A DNA stretch of 64,000 nt from Algoriphagus resistens (GTDB taxonomy: Bacteria > Bacteroidota > Bacteroidia > Cytophagales > Cyclobacteriaceae). Below the pieces are notes generated by a model. That model had not been told where the DNA came from. It made no database searches and was given only the letters and a program-made list of their open reading frames with translations. Of the stretch, positions 46,160-55,543 are shown in pieces. The position numbers were made by a program, and so were the translations under genes. The DNA lies in the NCBI RefSeq assembly GCF_001442615.1, contig NZ_LMXN01000002.1, forward strand, positions 124,001 to 188,000, in the 5' to 3' direction. The stretch's first letter is position 1. Every line of letters begins with the position of its first letter.

Positions 46160-46597
46160 TTAGAGGCTTAGGATATAACTGACCATATCTTTTGCATCTT
46201 CTTCACTCAGCGAGGGGTGAGGCGCCATAGCTGCTTCTCCCCATACTCCGGCCCCTCCATTAATTACCTTGCCGGCTAGTTTGGTTATGTTCGCTTCATT
46301 ATTTTGGTATTCTGCTGCAATTTCCAAAAATGAAGGTCCTATGACCTTTCTATCCATCATATGGCAGGACATACAATCGGAGTTCTCCATTTTCACTTTA
46401 CCGGTAGCAGTTATGCTCCCCGCACCTTCCACCACTTCTTCTACAGGTTCCGGATCAGGAATTGCCGGAGTTTGTACGCTTTTAGGCGTAGTTGCCATTA
46501 CGACTTCTTCTTCAGAAGAGTTTTCTCCGCCACCGCAGGAGAAAAAGGCAACAGCTAATACTACGATAGCTGACTTTGATAGGTTTGTAATTTTCAT
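46160..46597 (-). CDS. Cytochrome c lipoprotein (class I, small)
   Basis: From ATG 46597 the protein has 145 residues with a lipobox AFFSC (Cys21), a Glu/Pro-rich linker and a c-type domain from about 62. The heme-binding motif is CMSCH (C75, C78, H79), and the distal ligand is Met in WGEAAMAPHPSLSEED. An upstream in-frame start at 46645 would add 16 residues before the signal and is unlikely. It is at the 3' end of the oxidoreductase cluster and may accept electrons from periplasmic oxidation, for example from the azurin-like domain of the 48784 gene product. Confidence 0.88.
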   Translation of the reverse strand: MKITNLSKSAIVVLAVAFFSCGGGENSSEEEVVMATTPKSVQTPAIPDPEPVEEVVEGAGSITATGKVKMENSDCMSCHMMDRKVIGPSFLEIAAEYQNNEANITKLAGKVINGGAGVWGEAAMAPHPSLSEEDAKDMVSYILSL

Positions 46598-46731
46598 TCT
46601 GTTGTTATTAATATCCAGACGGTAAATTTGAATAAAACCTGACACCGTTTAGAAGATTAATCATGATTTTTCACATTTTTTTGGAAAGTGGATTGAAGGT
46701 ATACGCTCCAATCCACTTGAACCTGGTTTAT

Positions 46732-47844
46732 TTATCTTAAAGTGAATTCGGGCAAAGGAATTATTTTTCCACCTTCCATAGCTGATTCATGAGCCAATAT
46801 CCCCACACAGGTGATGTTGGCAGACTGCTTGGCATCAGGGTAAGGAGCACGCCCCTCACTCAGGGCATTTAGAAATTCGTTGACCAAATGTGGATGGGAG
46901 CCTCCATGTCCGGAACCTTGGATAAAGGATAGATGCTGATTGTCATCTCCATCATATACACCTGCTGTAGTGAATTGCGCAATCTCCTCAGGAAGCAAAT
47001 GTCCATAATCAGGGATTTTCACTTTCTGCGGACTTTCACCGGTATGGATTACTGAATCTTCATGTTCGATCAAGGTCCATTCAAAAGACTTCTTGGATCC
47101 ATACACGTCGAAACTTTCCCTGTACTGTCTGGCAGTATTGAAAAGTGATCTTGTCACTTCGGCGGCCAAATCGGAATCCTTGAATTTGATATGGCAAGTC
47201 TCTATGGCGAAAGGCGATCCATACTTTGGAATTAGGTTTTCGTCTATACGACCTGAACCCAGGCAAGACACATATTCTGCCTGTGCTTGCGGCAAGGCCA
47301 AAACAGGTCCTACGCAGTGAGTGGCATAATGCATAGGAGGGAGGCCTTCCCAATATCCAGGCCAGCCGGCCATTTCCTGTTGATGAGAAGCACGCAGGAA
47401 CTGGATTTTGCCCAATTCACCTTTCTCATACATTTCTTTTACGAAGAGGAATTCACGGCTATAGATCACCGTTTCCATCATCATGTAAGTCAGTCCTGTA
47501 CGCTGAACTTCCTCTACGATTTTTTTACAATCTTCCACAGAAGTGGCCATAGGAACGGTGCAGGCCACGTGCTTGCCCGCTCTAAGTGCTTTTAGCGATT
47601 GCTCAGCATGATTTTGAATGGGGGTATTGATATGAACTGCATCCACATTGGGATCTTTCAGCAATTCATCGTAGTCCGTATATACTTTCTCTATACCAAA
47701 AGCTTTGCCGATCTCTTCGGCTTTTTCTTTATTTCTCTGGCAGATTGCATACATATTCGCCAGCTTATGCTTTTGATAAATTGGAATAAACTCAGCTCCA
47801 AATCCAAGGCCTATTATGGCGATGTTGAATGGTTTCTTACTCAT
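46732..47844 (-). CDS. Gfo/Idh/MocA-family oxidoreductase lacking the EKP lysine
   Basis: The 370-residue protein has an NAD(P)-binding Rossmann fold (IAIIGLGFGAEFIPIY, then VDAVHINTPIQNHAEQ) and the C-terminal Gfo/Idh sandwich. The usual EKP motif after strand 5 reads ACTVPMATSVEDC here, so the conserved Lys is replaced by Val. His-rich segments MHYATHCVGP and GSGHGGSHPHLVNEF may provide an active site. No signal peptide is seen, so it is cytoplasmic. It is 77 bases downstream of the sugar isomerase gene and likely works on an oxidised sugar with it. Confidence 0.88.
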   Translation of the reverse strand: MSKKPFNIAIIGLGFGAEFIPIYQKHKLANMYAICQRNKEKAEEIGKAFGIEKVYTDYDELLKDPNVDAVHINTPIQNHAEQSLKALRAGKHVACTVPMATSVEDCKKIVEEVQRTGLTYMMMETVIYSREFLFVKEMYEKGELGKIQFLRASHQQEMAGWPGYWEGLPPMHYATHCVGPVLALPQAQAEYVSCLGSGRIDENLIPKYGSPFAIETCHIKFKDSDLAAEVTRSLFNTARQYRESFDVYGSKKSFEWTLIEHEDSVIHTGESPQKVKIPDYGHLLPEEIAQFTTAGVYDGDDNQHLSFIQGSGHGGSHPHLVNEFLNALSEGRAPYPDAKQSANITCVGILAHESAMEGGKIIPLPEFTLR

Positions 47845-47921
47845 TATTTTCTATTTCAAGGGTTAAAAAGGTTTTTAGTTTAAAAGCCTGAAGCTTTAGA
47901 TTTCTCCGGATAGCCTCCTGC

Positions 47922-48782
47922 TTATTCAGCAGCCCATTTTTTAAGGAATTCCAGTCCTTCTTTGGCAAAGCCATCCTGAGAGGGTACCAAGGGTTTCCAG
48001 ATACACACTGCACCTGCAAGCTCTTTCACATCAGGAGTGAAGCTTTCTATAGAGACCACACCTGTGTAATTGATCGCTTCCAAGCCTCTTTTATAGGCGT
48101 CCCAGCGGGTCTGACCTGTACCTGGAGTTCCACGGTAGTTTTCTGATACCTGAAAATGTATCAATTTCTCTCCAGCGCGTCGGATAGCGGCTTCTACGTC
48201 GGGTTCTTCTATGTTCATATGAAACCCATCCAATATTACCTTTGCCTCTGGCTCGTTGATGTCTGCAATCAGCTGCATCAGCTCCTGGCAGGTGTTGATC
48301 AGGTCAGTCTCGAATCTATTCAACGTTTCAAGTGCAATATCCAAACCTGATTTTCTGGCATTTTCACAGACAATCCGCAGATTTGTAACAGCTCGGTCCC
48401 ATTCGATTTTCTTTTGCTCAGAGGATACCAACCTTGCTTTTCCCACTGCCGAGTACATAGGACCGGCGACGAATTTTGCCCCAAGCCCTGCAGCTATCTC
48501 AAAGCAGGAATCAAGGTAATCAAAACTGGTTTTATGAAAGCTGGGATCTTCATTGGTAAGATCCCGACTTGTGCCAAATGCCCCACAGATAACAGCCTCA
48601 AGGCCATTATCTGCGAGTGCTTGTTTTACTTCATTTATATTGATCAAGGATGGGTCTTCCACGGGGATTTCCACTACATCGTAACCGAATTCCTTAATTT
48701 TGGGAAGCATTGACAGTGTTTCTTTTGAAAACGGGGAAGTCCAAAGCCAAGTGCTTACCCCAAATTTTACTTCTAATGCCAT
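47922..48782 (-). CDS. TIM-barrel sugar phosphate isomerase/epimerase-like
   Basis: This is a 286-residue xylose-isomerase-like TIM-barrel protein. It starts EVKFGVSTWLWTSPFSKETL and has metal-ligand Glu in IALETLNRFETD, Asp/His in VILDGFHMNIEE, and the final Glu in VVSIESFTPDV. Members epimerise or isomerise ketoses. It starts 1 base after the stop of the ThuA/propeller gene and leads into the Gfo/Idh gene, which gives a three-gene operon. The substrate is not determined by sequence; oxidised (keto) sugars are plausible from the partners. Confidence 0.88.
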   Translation of the reverse strand: MALEVKFGVSTWLWTSPFSKETLSMLPKIKEFGYDVVEIPVEDPSLININEVKQALADNGLEAVICGAFGTSRDLTNEDPSFHKTSFDYLDSCFEIAAGLGAKFVAGPMYSAVGKARLVSSEQKKIEWDRAVTNLRIVCENARKSGLDIALETLNRFETDLINTCQELMQLIADINEPEAKVILDGFHMNIEEPDVEAAIRRAGEKLIHFQVSENYRGTPGTGQTRWDAYKRGLEAINYTGVVSIESFTPDVKELAGAVCIWKPLVPSQDGFAKEGLEFLKKWAAE

Positions 48783-48783
48783 A

Positions 48784-51700
48784 TTATATTACTTTCATTA
48801 TGCCGTTCATCGTCTTCCAATGGTTAGGAAGTGTACAGACGAAAGGATATTCTCCCCGTTCGGATGGTACGGTCATGATGATGGTTTCTTCAGAGTTTGG
48901 GAAGACCAAGCTGGTAGCTGCCAACACCTCCGGAATACCGGGAACAAAGCTCTTGTCCATGCCAGTTAAGTCCTGAGCCATCTTCATTGCAGCTTCACTG
49001 ATTTTCTCCAGTGAGCCTATTGCACCTATGATCAGGTTATGCTGCACGTAGTCTGGGTTTTTGAAATCTACCACCAGTTTGCTGCCAGCATTGACTATGA
49101 AAGTAGACTTGTCGAATCTCATCTCATGAGGAACTGCAGTGAGGGTAAGAAGTCCGTTTTTCACTACTTCTGATTCTTTCAGCGAGGCTACAGCTTCATT
49201 CTCCCCATCCGAAGCAGGTTTCTTCAAATCCAGGCTGGAGTCATTCCCGATTCTGCCGGAGAATCTCCAGTTTCCTTCATAGTCGCCTACCTTATTTCCT
49301 GAGTCAAACTGACCAATGCGTACATTGTCGGGTGCCATTGGAGCAGAGAAAAGTCCTTTGGTTTTTCCTTTGGCCACTTCCTTATCGTCAATTTTCAGAC
49401 TCATATTTCCACCTTCCAGAAGAGTTGCTGTTACCCAGAATTTCTCTGAAGGCAAGTTTTTTCTAGAGCTGATGATTTTGACATCACCTTCCTGGGCTAC
49501 CGCAAAGTGAAGGGCATCCTTGTATACGTACAAGCTGTAGCCATTTTCATTATTACCCTGAGCTACCATCACCCCATCCAGTGGGTCTCTTCCCGGCGTC
49601 ACTTCCATCTGAATTGTAATTTCTTTACCAGACGGATCGGGTGGGAAAAGAAGGGCATTTCTCGTGCTTAGAGAATAGAGTTCTGACACAAGGCTTTTGG
49701 AAATTCTGTCAGCTATCCCCATTTCTGCATCTGCAGCTGTCTCTTCTGGAACTGGTCTACCTTCAAATGCGGATGGATGTGTCAATGCCGCAGCAAAAAT
49801 CGCCTGAGGTAAATATTCATCTTTTGCGTTGTCTGCATCCTCAGAAATAGCCAATAGCTTTTTGGATACATTCTCCGAAGCAGGCATTTCGGACACCGCC
49901 AAAATTGCAAATTTCCTTACTTGAAGACTCGAATCTTCCATTAGGTTGGCTGCCATAATAGCATCAAGGGCAGCTTGGTTTTTAGGGATTACCCTTGTCG
50001 CATTTTTTCTGACTGCTGCAGAAGGATGGCTAAGCGCTTTTTCAATCACTTCCTGGGCCTGGGTATTATTTCCTTCCAGTTCTCCCAAACCTTTTAGCGT
50101 CCACATGGCATTGATCGCCGGTCCGTTGATGCCGGCACCATCTACTTCCTGGGAGTTAATCAGCTCATATAACCCGTCCACTACTTCTTTATTCTGGCTT
50201 TCTACGATCAGTCTCTGCGCAGTAAGTCTCCAGAACAAATTGTCACTCTTCATAGCTGCAAGCAAGTCGTTGGCGTCTGCATCTTTCAAATCAAAAGTTT
50301 TGGAAGCTTCCCCACCTTTATAGGTAAGTCTGTAGATTCTACCGTGCTTGCTATCCCGAAGAGGGTTGATGTAGGCGTTGCCTTCTCCGTTTTCAAATCC
50401 TCTGGGAGTAGGATTGTGCTGTATAATAAAATTATACCAATCTGCTACCCAAAGCGATCCATCAGGACCAACTTCAGCATGTACAGGGCTGAACCATTCG
50501 TCGGAACTCTGCAAAATATTAAAGGCATTCTTTTCTTTAAATCCTGATCCTTCTTCTATCAGCCTGCTATTATGAAGAACACGTCCGGTTGGCTCTGCGA
50601 CAAAGCCGATTTTGTTCCAATATTCTTCTGGAAAATTTCTGGCCGTGTAGATGTTATGCCCAGCCGCAGCTGTATAACTTCCATGCCAATCAACCTGTCT
50701 AAGGAAAGGGGTGATGTGTGGCATGTCAAAATGTGTATCGATGCCCGTGGCGGTGTTTGGAGTACCTTTGTACACAGTTCTCTTTACATACTTATTATCC
50801 ATGGCCAAGTACACCGAGTGCTGACCATTTGCAGTGGAGATAAAAGTTTCAAAATCTTCAGAAAATCCAAGGCCCCACGTGTTGTTGCTTGTCCGGCCAA
50901 GAAACTCCATATTTTCACCGGCAGGGTCAAAGCGATAAACTCCCTGGCTGAAGTTATGTTGCTTGCCACTCACAGTGCCGTTAAATCCAGAATAACCTAA
51001 TACTCCCCATATTTTATTATCAAAACCATATTTTAAATTTGACGGACCTGCATGGGTATCATATTTACCCCAACCAGTCATGATCGTCTCACGTACATCA
51101 GCTACATCATCTCCATCGGTATCCTTCAGGAATACAAAGTCAGGGGCCATGGATACCAGCATTCCTCCATTCACAGCGACTATTGAGGTAGGGATATTCA
51201 AACCTTCTGCAAAAACAGTTACTTTATCTGCTTTGCCATCTCCATTCGTGTCTTCCAATATTTTGATCACATCATCGCCGCTCTCCTTACGCACTTCATT
51301 GGGATAATCAGTGGTTTCGATCACGAATAATCTCCCTCTTTCATCCCAGGCAAAAGCAATAGGGTTGATGATCATAGGCTCAGAGGCAAACAGTTCTAAT
51401 TCGAAGCCTACCGGAGTCTGAACAAGTTTCATAGACTCTTCAGGGGAAAGAGGTAGCTGGAACCGTGGTGCTGGATCTCTATTTTCGTAATTAGGGATAT
51501 CTGCATCCTCAAATTGTGGTTGGGGAATGTCGTATGCGATCAACTGTTTATTCACATCATTTCCTACGGCCCAAAGGATACCATTCGCTATGAGTTGCTG
51601 AAATTGTTCTTTCTCCCAGGTTTTCTCATCGTGGCCATAAGCGGTGTAGAATACACGTCCTTTTCCTTCATCCCTAACCCAGGTATAAGGCTCTTTATGA

Positions 51701-52296
51701 TCACCTTCCACACGCTCCATCAGTACATGCATATCCGGGTTGATGTTGCTATGAACATACGTCTCATCCCAAGTTTCAAACTCACTGATTCCCTGCATGG
51801 CAGGATGATCCGCATCTATTATATCCACAGTGAAGTCACCGGTTCCGTGGGATTTAAACTGTCCACCGACTGCCTCTACGAACCAAGGTGAATTTCGGAA
51901 ACAGAATGAAGCGCTATGGATGGGAATAAGTGCTTTGCCACCCTGCACATAATCCTTCAGGGCTGTTTCCTGATCCGGCGAAATCTCATCATGATTTGCA
52001 TAGATCATCAATCCATCGTAATTGTTAAGTTTGGTAGGATTCAGATCCGCTACATCAGAAGTGTATGTGAGGTTGATTCCCCGCTGGAAAAGCGGAGTTT
52101 GTAGATACATCATCAGCTTTTCAGAATTGTGATGCTCACTTTCATGCCCGAGAACCAATATCTCAACTCGCCTTGGTTCGGTCGAGGACAGGAAGTTTTT
52201 GTTGCCTTTGCCACCGCATCCCGTGAGGAAAGCTAGCATTAAAATCACCAGGCCTACATAGGGTGATTTAGGTACTTTTGGGGTTTCGAGAATCAT
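48784..52296 (-). CDS. Five-domain lipoprotein: ThuA, PVC-type propeller, HEAT, LamG-like, azurin
   Basis: The 1170-residue lipoprotein (FLTGC, Cys27) starts with a ThuA-like glutamine-amidotransferase-fold domain at about 42-245 (VEILVLGHESEHHNSEKLMM, then IPIHSASFCFRNSPWF). A soluble-dehydrogenase-type beta-propeller follows at about 290-650 (DTNGDGKADKVTVFAEGLNI). HEAT-like repeats occupy about 670-830, a LamG-like domain about 870-1030, and a cupredoxin about 1045-1170. The copper ligands H1086, C1154, H1159 and M1163 match azurin's His, Cys, His, Met spacing at the C-terminus. It is probably a periplasmic oxidising or electron-transfer enzyme for a sugar. It heads the operon with the isomerase and oxidoreductase. 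Confidence 0.85.
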   Translation of the reverse strand: MILETPKVPKSPYVGLVILMLAFLTGCGGKGNKNFLSSTEPRRVEILVLGHESEHHNSEKLMMYLQTPLFQRGINLTYTSDVADLNPTKLNNYDGLMIYANHDEISPDQETALKDYVQGGKALIPIHSASFCFRNSPWFVEAVGGQFKSHGTGDFTVDIIDADHPAMQGISEFETWDETYVHSNINPDMHVLMERVEGDHKEPYTWVRDEGKGRVFYTAYGHDEKTWEKEQFQQLIANGILWAVGNDVNKQLIAYDIPQPQFEDADIPNYENRDPAPRFQLPLSPEESMKLVQTPVGFELELFASEPMIINPIAFAWDERGRLFVIETTDYPNEVRKESGDDVIKILEDTNGDGKADKVTVFAEGLNIPTSIVAVNGGMLVSMAPDFVFLKDTDGDDVADVRETIMTGWGKYDTHAGPSNLKYGFDNKIWGVLGYSGFNGTVSGKQHNFSQGVYRFDPAGENMEFLGRTSNNTWGLGFSEDFETFISTANGQHSVYLAMDNKYVKRTVYKGTPNTATGIDTHFDMPHITPFLRQVDWHGSYTAAAGHNIYTARNFPEEYWNKIGFVAEPTGRVLHNSRLIEEGSGFKEKNAFNILQSSDEWFSPVHAEVGPDGSLWVADWYNFIIQHNPTPRGFENGEGNAYINPLRDSKHGRIYRLTYKGGEASKTFDLKDADANDLLAAMKSDNLFWRLTAQRLIVESQNKEVVDGLYELINSQEVDGAGINGPAINAMWTLKGLGELEGNNTQAQEVIEKALSHPSAAVRKNATRVIPKNQAALDAIMAANLMEDSSLQVRKFAILAVSEMPASENVSKKLLAISEDADNAKDEYLPQAIFAAALTHPSAFEGRPVPEETAADAEMGIADRISKSLVSELYSLSTRNALLFPPDPSGKEITIQMEVTPGRDPLDGVMVAQGNNENGYSLYVYKDALHFAVAQEGDVKIISSRKNLPSEKFWVTATLLEGGNMSLKIDDKEVAKGKTKGLFSAPMAPDNVRIGQFDSGNKVGDYEGNWRFSGRIGNDSSLDLKKPASDGENEAVASLKESEVVKNGLLTLTAVPHEMRFDKSTFIVNAGSKLVVDFKNPDYVQHNLIIGAIGSLEKISEAAMKMAQDLTGMDKSFVPGIPEVLAATSLVFPNSEETIIMTVPSERGEYPFVCTLPNHWKTMNGIMKVI

Positions 52297-52438
52297 AACA
52301 GAATTTAAATAATATTTAGCCTACTAAATTCACGTATTAATTTGACCGTTTCTTCCTGTTTTAGCTTGATAAATGACTGAATTTTGTCAAATTATGCATG
52401 AAAAGTATACTATTGATATAGTAAACCAGCAATATTAC

Positions 52439-52663
52439 GTGAAATCAAGCATGTCTCTTAGTACAGCTAACCGGACTATTATTCAATGCGAGATTCCCAA
52501 TGGCCGCTGAAAAACAAAGTATAATCATATAAAATCGAGCTTGTCTGAAAGCAGACGGGCATGTCCTTAAGTACAGACAACCGGATTAGTATCCACTACG
52601 ATATTCTTTCGGATCACACTAGGGACTCGTTATATGGCAGATTAAAAAAACAAGTATTAACAA
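52439..52663 (+). repeat. Two degenerate leader-repeat units upstream of the AraC gene
   Basis: Unit A (52439-52528) starts GTGAAATCAAGCATGTCTC, keeps GCGAGATTCCCAATGGCC and ends in TATAATCAT. Unit B (52529-52663) starts ATAAAATCGAGCTTGTCTG with a stem GTCTG-AAAG-CAGAC, and has lost the conserved loop. The units lie in the orientation of the AraC gene that starts at 52664. They form most of the spacer between it and the ThuA/propeller gene. Confidence 0.7.
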
Positions 52664-53536
52664 ATGAAAGAACCCTTACAAAAATCCGGGATTCCGGAGA
52701 ATAAGGCCTTTGTAATCAGGGAAATGAGAGACCCGTATTTTGATAAGCAATGGCATGCGCATCCTGAATACCAATTGGTGGCAATTTTGCGGGGAAGTGG
52801 CACCCGCTACATCGGCGATCATATCAAACCTTTCAAGGGCGGGGACACAGTGCTGACCGGTCCAGGGCTGCCTCATGTTTGGCGAAGTGACAATGCTTAC
52901 TTTGACCCTGCAAATGGACTGGATATCCATGGAATTGTGATTTATTTTCCAGAAAATTTTCTGGGGGAGGGATCTATGGAAAAAGAGGAATTTGAGGAAA
53001 TTTCGAATCTATTGGTTCACGCAGCGCGTGGTTTGGAAATCACTGGAAAAACCAACCAAAAAGTTGTAGCACTGATGAAAGAAATGGTAAATCTAACAGG
53101 TGTTCCAAGTATCATCAAGCTCCTGCAAATCCTTCATATATTGGCTGAGTCCTCTGAGATTAAACCTATTACCCAAGTCAATTACTCGTATAATCATCCT
53201 GTATCCGAAAAAGATAGAATGGGGGAGATTCTCGATTATATTTTGAAGAATTTCAAGGAAAAGATAACACTGCAGGAGGTCGCTTCTCTGGCTAATATGT
53301 CCGAAAGTGCTTTTAGTCGCTATTTTAAGTCACGGGTGAATAAGTCCTTTTCGGATTTTCTGGGAGATGTACGGATCAGTAATGCAAGAAAACTGCTTCA
53401 GGATGAGGATTTGAATATCAGTCAGGTTTGTTTTGAAAGTGGATTCCCCACACTTTCCAACTTCAACAAACAGTTTAAGGACCGGATAGGGAAGACCCCG
53501 CTAGCTTATAAAAAGGAGTTTATCGAACCGTTTTAA
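52664..53536 (+). CDS. AraC-family transcriptional regulator with cupin sensor domain
   Basis: The 290-residue protein has an N-terminal cupin-like sensor (residues about 15-110: KQWHAHPEYQLVAILRGSG, then FKGGDTVLTGPGLPHVWRSD). A C-terminal AraC double helix-turn-helix follows at about 185-290 (ITLQEVASLANMSESAFSRY, then VCFESGFPTLSNFNKQFKD). The sensor probably binds a sugar. Its start is 367 bases from the divergent ThuA/propeller gene, so it may regulate that operon. Two leader-repeat units lie directly upstream. Confidence 0.9.
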   Translation: MKEPLQKSGIPENKAFVIREMRDPYFDKQWHAHPEYQLVAILRGSGTRYIGDHIKPFKGGDTVLTGPGLPHVWRSDNAYFDPANGLDIHGIVIYFPENFLGEGSMEKEEFEEISNLLVHAARGLEITGKTNQKVVALMKEMVNLTGVPSIIKLLQILHILAESSEIKPITQVNYSYNHPVSEKDRMGEILDYILKNFKEKITLQEVASLANMSESAFSRYFKSRVNKSFSDFLGDVRISNARKLLQDEDLNISQVCFESGFPTLSNFNKQFKDRIGKTPLAYKKEFIEPF

Positions 53537-53560
53537 TTCCCTTCCAAACATTTATTTTCT

Positions 53561-54241
53561 TCAGCTATTGTCGAATTTACCCATCACCTGATCCATAAAA
53601 GACAGGCTGACCGGAAATGATTGGCCTTCCAATATCAACTGATGACGTTCAGCTTTGTCCACCAATTCTGAATTGACTATATAAGAGCGATGGGTGCGGA
53701 TAAAAGAGGAGGGAAGCTCCTTTTCTATTTCGGCGAGTGTAATCCTGCTCATCATTTTTTCGTTTCTCAGATGGAAAGTCACATAATTGCCCGTAGCCTC
53801 GCAGCAAAACAGATCTTTGAATTTTGCCTTCACCTGTCCCTGTGAAGTTTTTACATAAATAAACTGTTGGCGGTTAGAAGGCTGAAGCTCCAGCCATTCC
53901 TGGGCTTTTTGACAGGCTTTAAGAAATCGTACCAGATTAAACGGTTTTAATAAATAATCCAGTGCATCCAGTTCAAAGCCCTGTACTGCGTAGTCAGAAT
54001 AGGCAGTTGTGAAGATTACCTGTGTTTCCTTTGGCAAAAGTGCCGCCAGCTCCACACCGGAAATGTCGGGCATATTGATATCCAAAAATATTAAATCGAC
54101 CGGATTGCTTCTGAGGTATTCCAGCCCTTCCACGGCATTGGTGAATGTAGCGGTCAGCTCTAAGAACGGAACTTTTGAAGCATGGGATTTGATGACTTCC
54201 AAGGCCATATTTTCATCATCAATAGCTATGGCGTGAATCAT
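53561..54241 (-). CDS. LytTR-family response regulator
   Basis: The 226-residue regulator has a receiver with acceptor D54 in LIFLDINMPDISG, the DDE cluster in AIDDENMA, and a conserved Lys in YLLKPFNLVR. A LytTR DNA-binding domain follows at about 125-226 (FIRTHRSYIVNSELVDKA). It overlaps the propeller lipoprotein gene by 4 bases (ATGA at 54238-54241). No kinase adjoins it directly. The nearest candidate is the LytS-type kinase at 58488, on the same strand, with protease genes inserted between. Confidence 0.92.
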   Translation of the reverse strand: MIHAIAIDDENMALEVIKSHASKVPFLELTATFTNAVEGLEYLRSNPVDLIFLDINMPDISGVELAALLPKETQVIFTTAYSDYAVQGFELDALDYLLKPFNLVRFLKACQKAQEWLELQPSNRQQFIYVKTSQGQVKAKFKDLFCCEATGNYVTFHLRNEKMMSRITLAEIEKELPSSFIRTHRSYIVNSELVDKAERHQLILEGQSFPVSLSFMDQVMGKFDNS

Positions 54242-55389
54242 TTGTTTTGGTTTTTTAATTGATTGATAAGTAGGACAGTTCCCTCATTCTCCAAATGGGC
54301 AGCTACATGTGCCGGATATTTCCCAGGGAAAGCATCCTGAGAAAATGTCATTGGATCAATCATGGAGACTATTGCAGTATCGCCCATAGTTGCAGAGGGA
54401 ATAATGACATCTTTGACATGTAACTGGGACAGGTTTATTTTCTGCGTATAGAGCGACCTTGAATTCAAATCTATTATATAAGTCCAGATTTGGTTTTTAC
54501 TGCTGGAAATAAGCCCAAGCAGTTTGTTGCTAACCATCAGTGCAGGAGTTTGCAGATAGCGGAAATCCACCTCTTGCTGTTTATATTCCTGCATCTTCAG
54601 AAAATCATTTACAGCTGCCAAAGGCAAGGTATTCTCTGCAAAATCAATCACGACAGTATTAGACAAGGTACCTTTTCTATCAAAAACCCGGATGGTGTCA
54701 TCCGGTGGCCTATGGTAGATGAGTTGGTGATCGGCGGTGGATAAAAGCCCTGCGTGGTAATAGATATTGGCATTCTCAGAATCAGTTGCATAGTGGAAGT
54801 AGAGGCTATCTGTTTCCATGTTTGCCTCCAATACAGCCAGCTTGTGATCGGAAAATTGTTCTTCATTCTGACTGAATCTGTCCAATGCAAAGAACCACTT
54901 ATTTTTCCATTGCAAAAAATCTCCTATGTTAAATGGAATTTCCATTTTCTCCTTCCAAACTCCTTCTGCTGAATAGGTTATAATAGAACCGAGTTGCTTG
55001 TCTAGAACTTGAATTTCACCATTTTCACTTACTTGAAAATCCGTGATACCTCTAAGTTGCGTCGGTCCCTCCCCAAATTCTCCGATTTTTTGCAGAAAAT
55101 TACCGGCTCCATCAAAGACTAAAACACCGGAATTTCCCAGATGATCAAAGAGGTAAAACTTACCGTGTGCAGCGATTAGCTTATCGGCTTGGCTATATAA
55201 TGCTTCGGTTTCGGTGCTCAGTAACACATAGGACTGAGCGGAAACAAAATCCTCTAGAACCAAAGGCTTTGCTAAATCAAAAGGGATAACGAAATCATGA
55301 GAGGATTCTATCTCTTCATTGACTTCAGAGCAGCTGCTGAGTGCGCTAAAGAATAAGATTGAAAAAATATAGGTACTGAAGTTTCTCAT
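54238..55389 (-). CDS. 6-bladed beta-propeller lipoprotein
   Basis: The 383-residue lipoprotein (ALSSC, Cys20) shows the BF3360-type 6-bladed propeller pattern. It has DFVSAQSYVLLSTETEALYS, then KFYLFDHLGNSGVLVFDGA, FLQKIGEFGEGPTQLRGITD and a late NQIWTYIIDL strand. Such proteins are exported and surface- or periplasm-facing, and bind or sense ligands. It overlaps the downstream LytTR regulator gene by 4 bases, so a lipoprotein sensor is translated together with a response regulator. Confidence 0.85.
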   Translation of the reverse strand: MRNFSTYIFSILFFSALSSCSEVNEEIESSHDFVIPFDLAKPLVLEDFVSAQSYVLLSTETEALYSQADKLIAAHGKFYLFDHLGNSGVLVFDGAGNFLQKIGEFGEGPTQLRGITDFQVSENGEIQVLDKQLGSIITYSAEGVWKEKMEIPFNIGDFLQWKNKWFFALDRFSQNEEQFSDHKLAVLEANMETDSLYFHYATDSENANIYYHAGLLSTADHQLIYHRPPDDTIRVFDRKGTLSNTVVIDFAENTLPLAAVNDFLKMQEYKQQEVDFRYLQTPALMVSNKLLGLISSSKNQIWTYIIDLNSRSLYTQKINLSQLHVKDVIIPSATMGDTAIVSMIDPMTFSQDAFPGKYPAHVAAHLENEGTVLLINQLKNQNK

Positions 55390-55543
55390 AGTAGTAAGAA
55401 AAAGGCAAAATGTTCTGTGCGGTACGTAACTAGGGTTAAGCTATGTTTTTGTAAGTAGAAATGAAAGGGTTGCAATCGACATGTTCAAAACTGATTCCTG
55501 GTTCCCGGCCTTGCTTTATCCATTTGTCCTGGCAAATAATACA

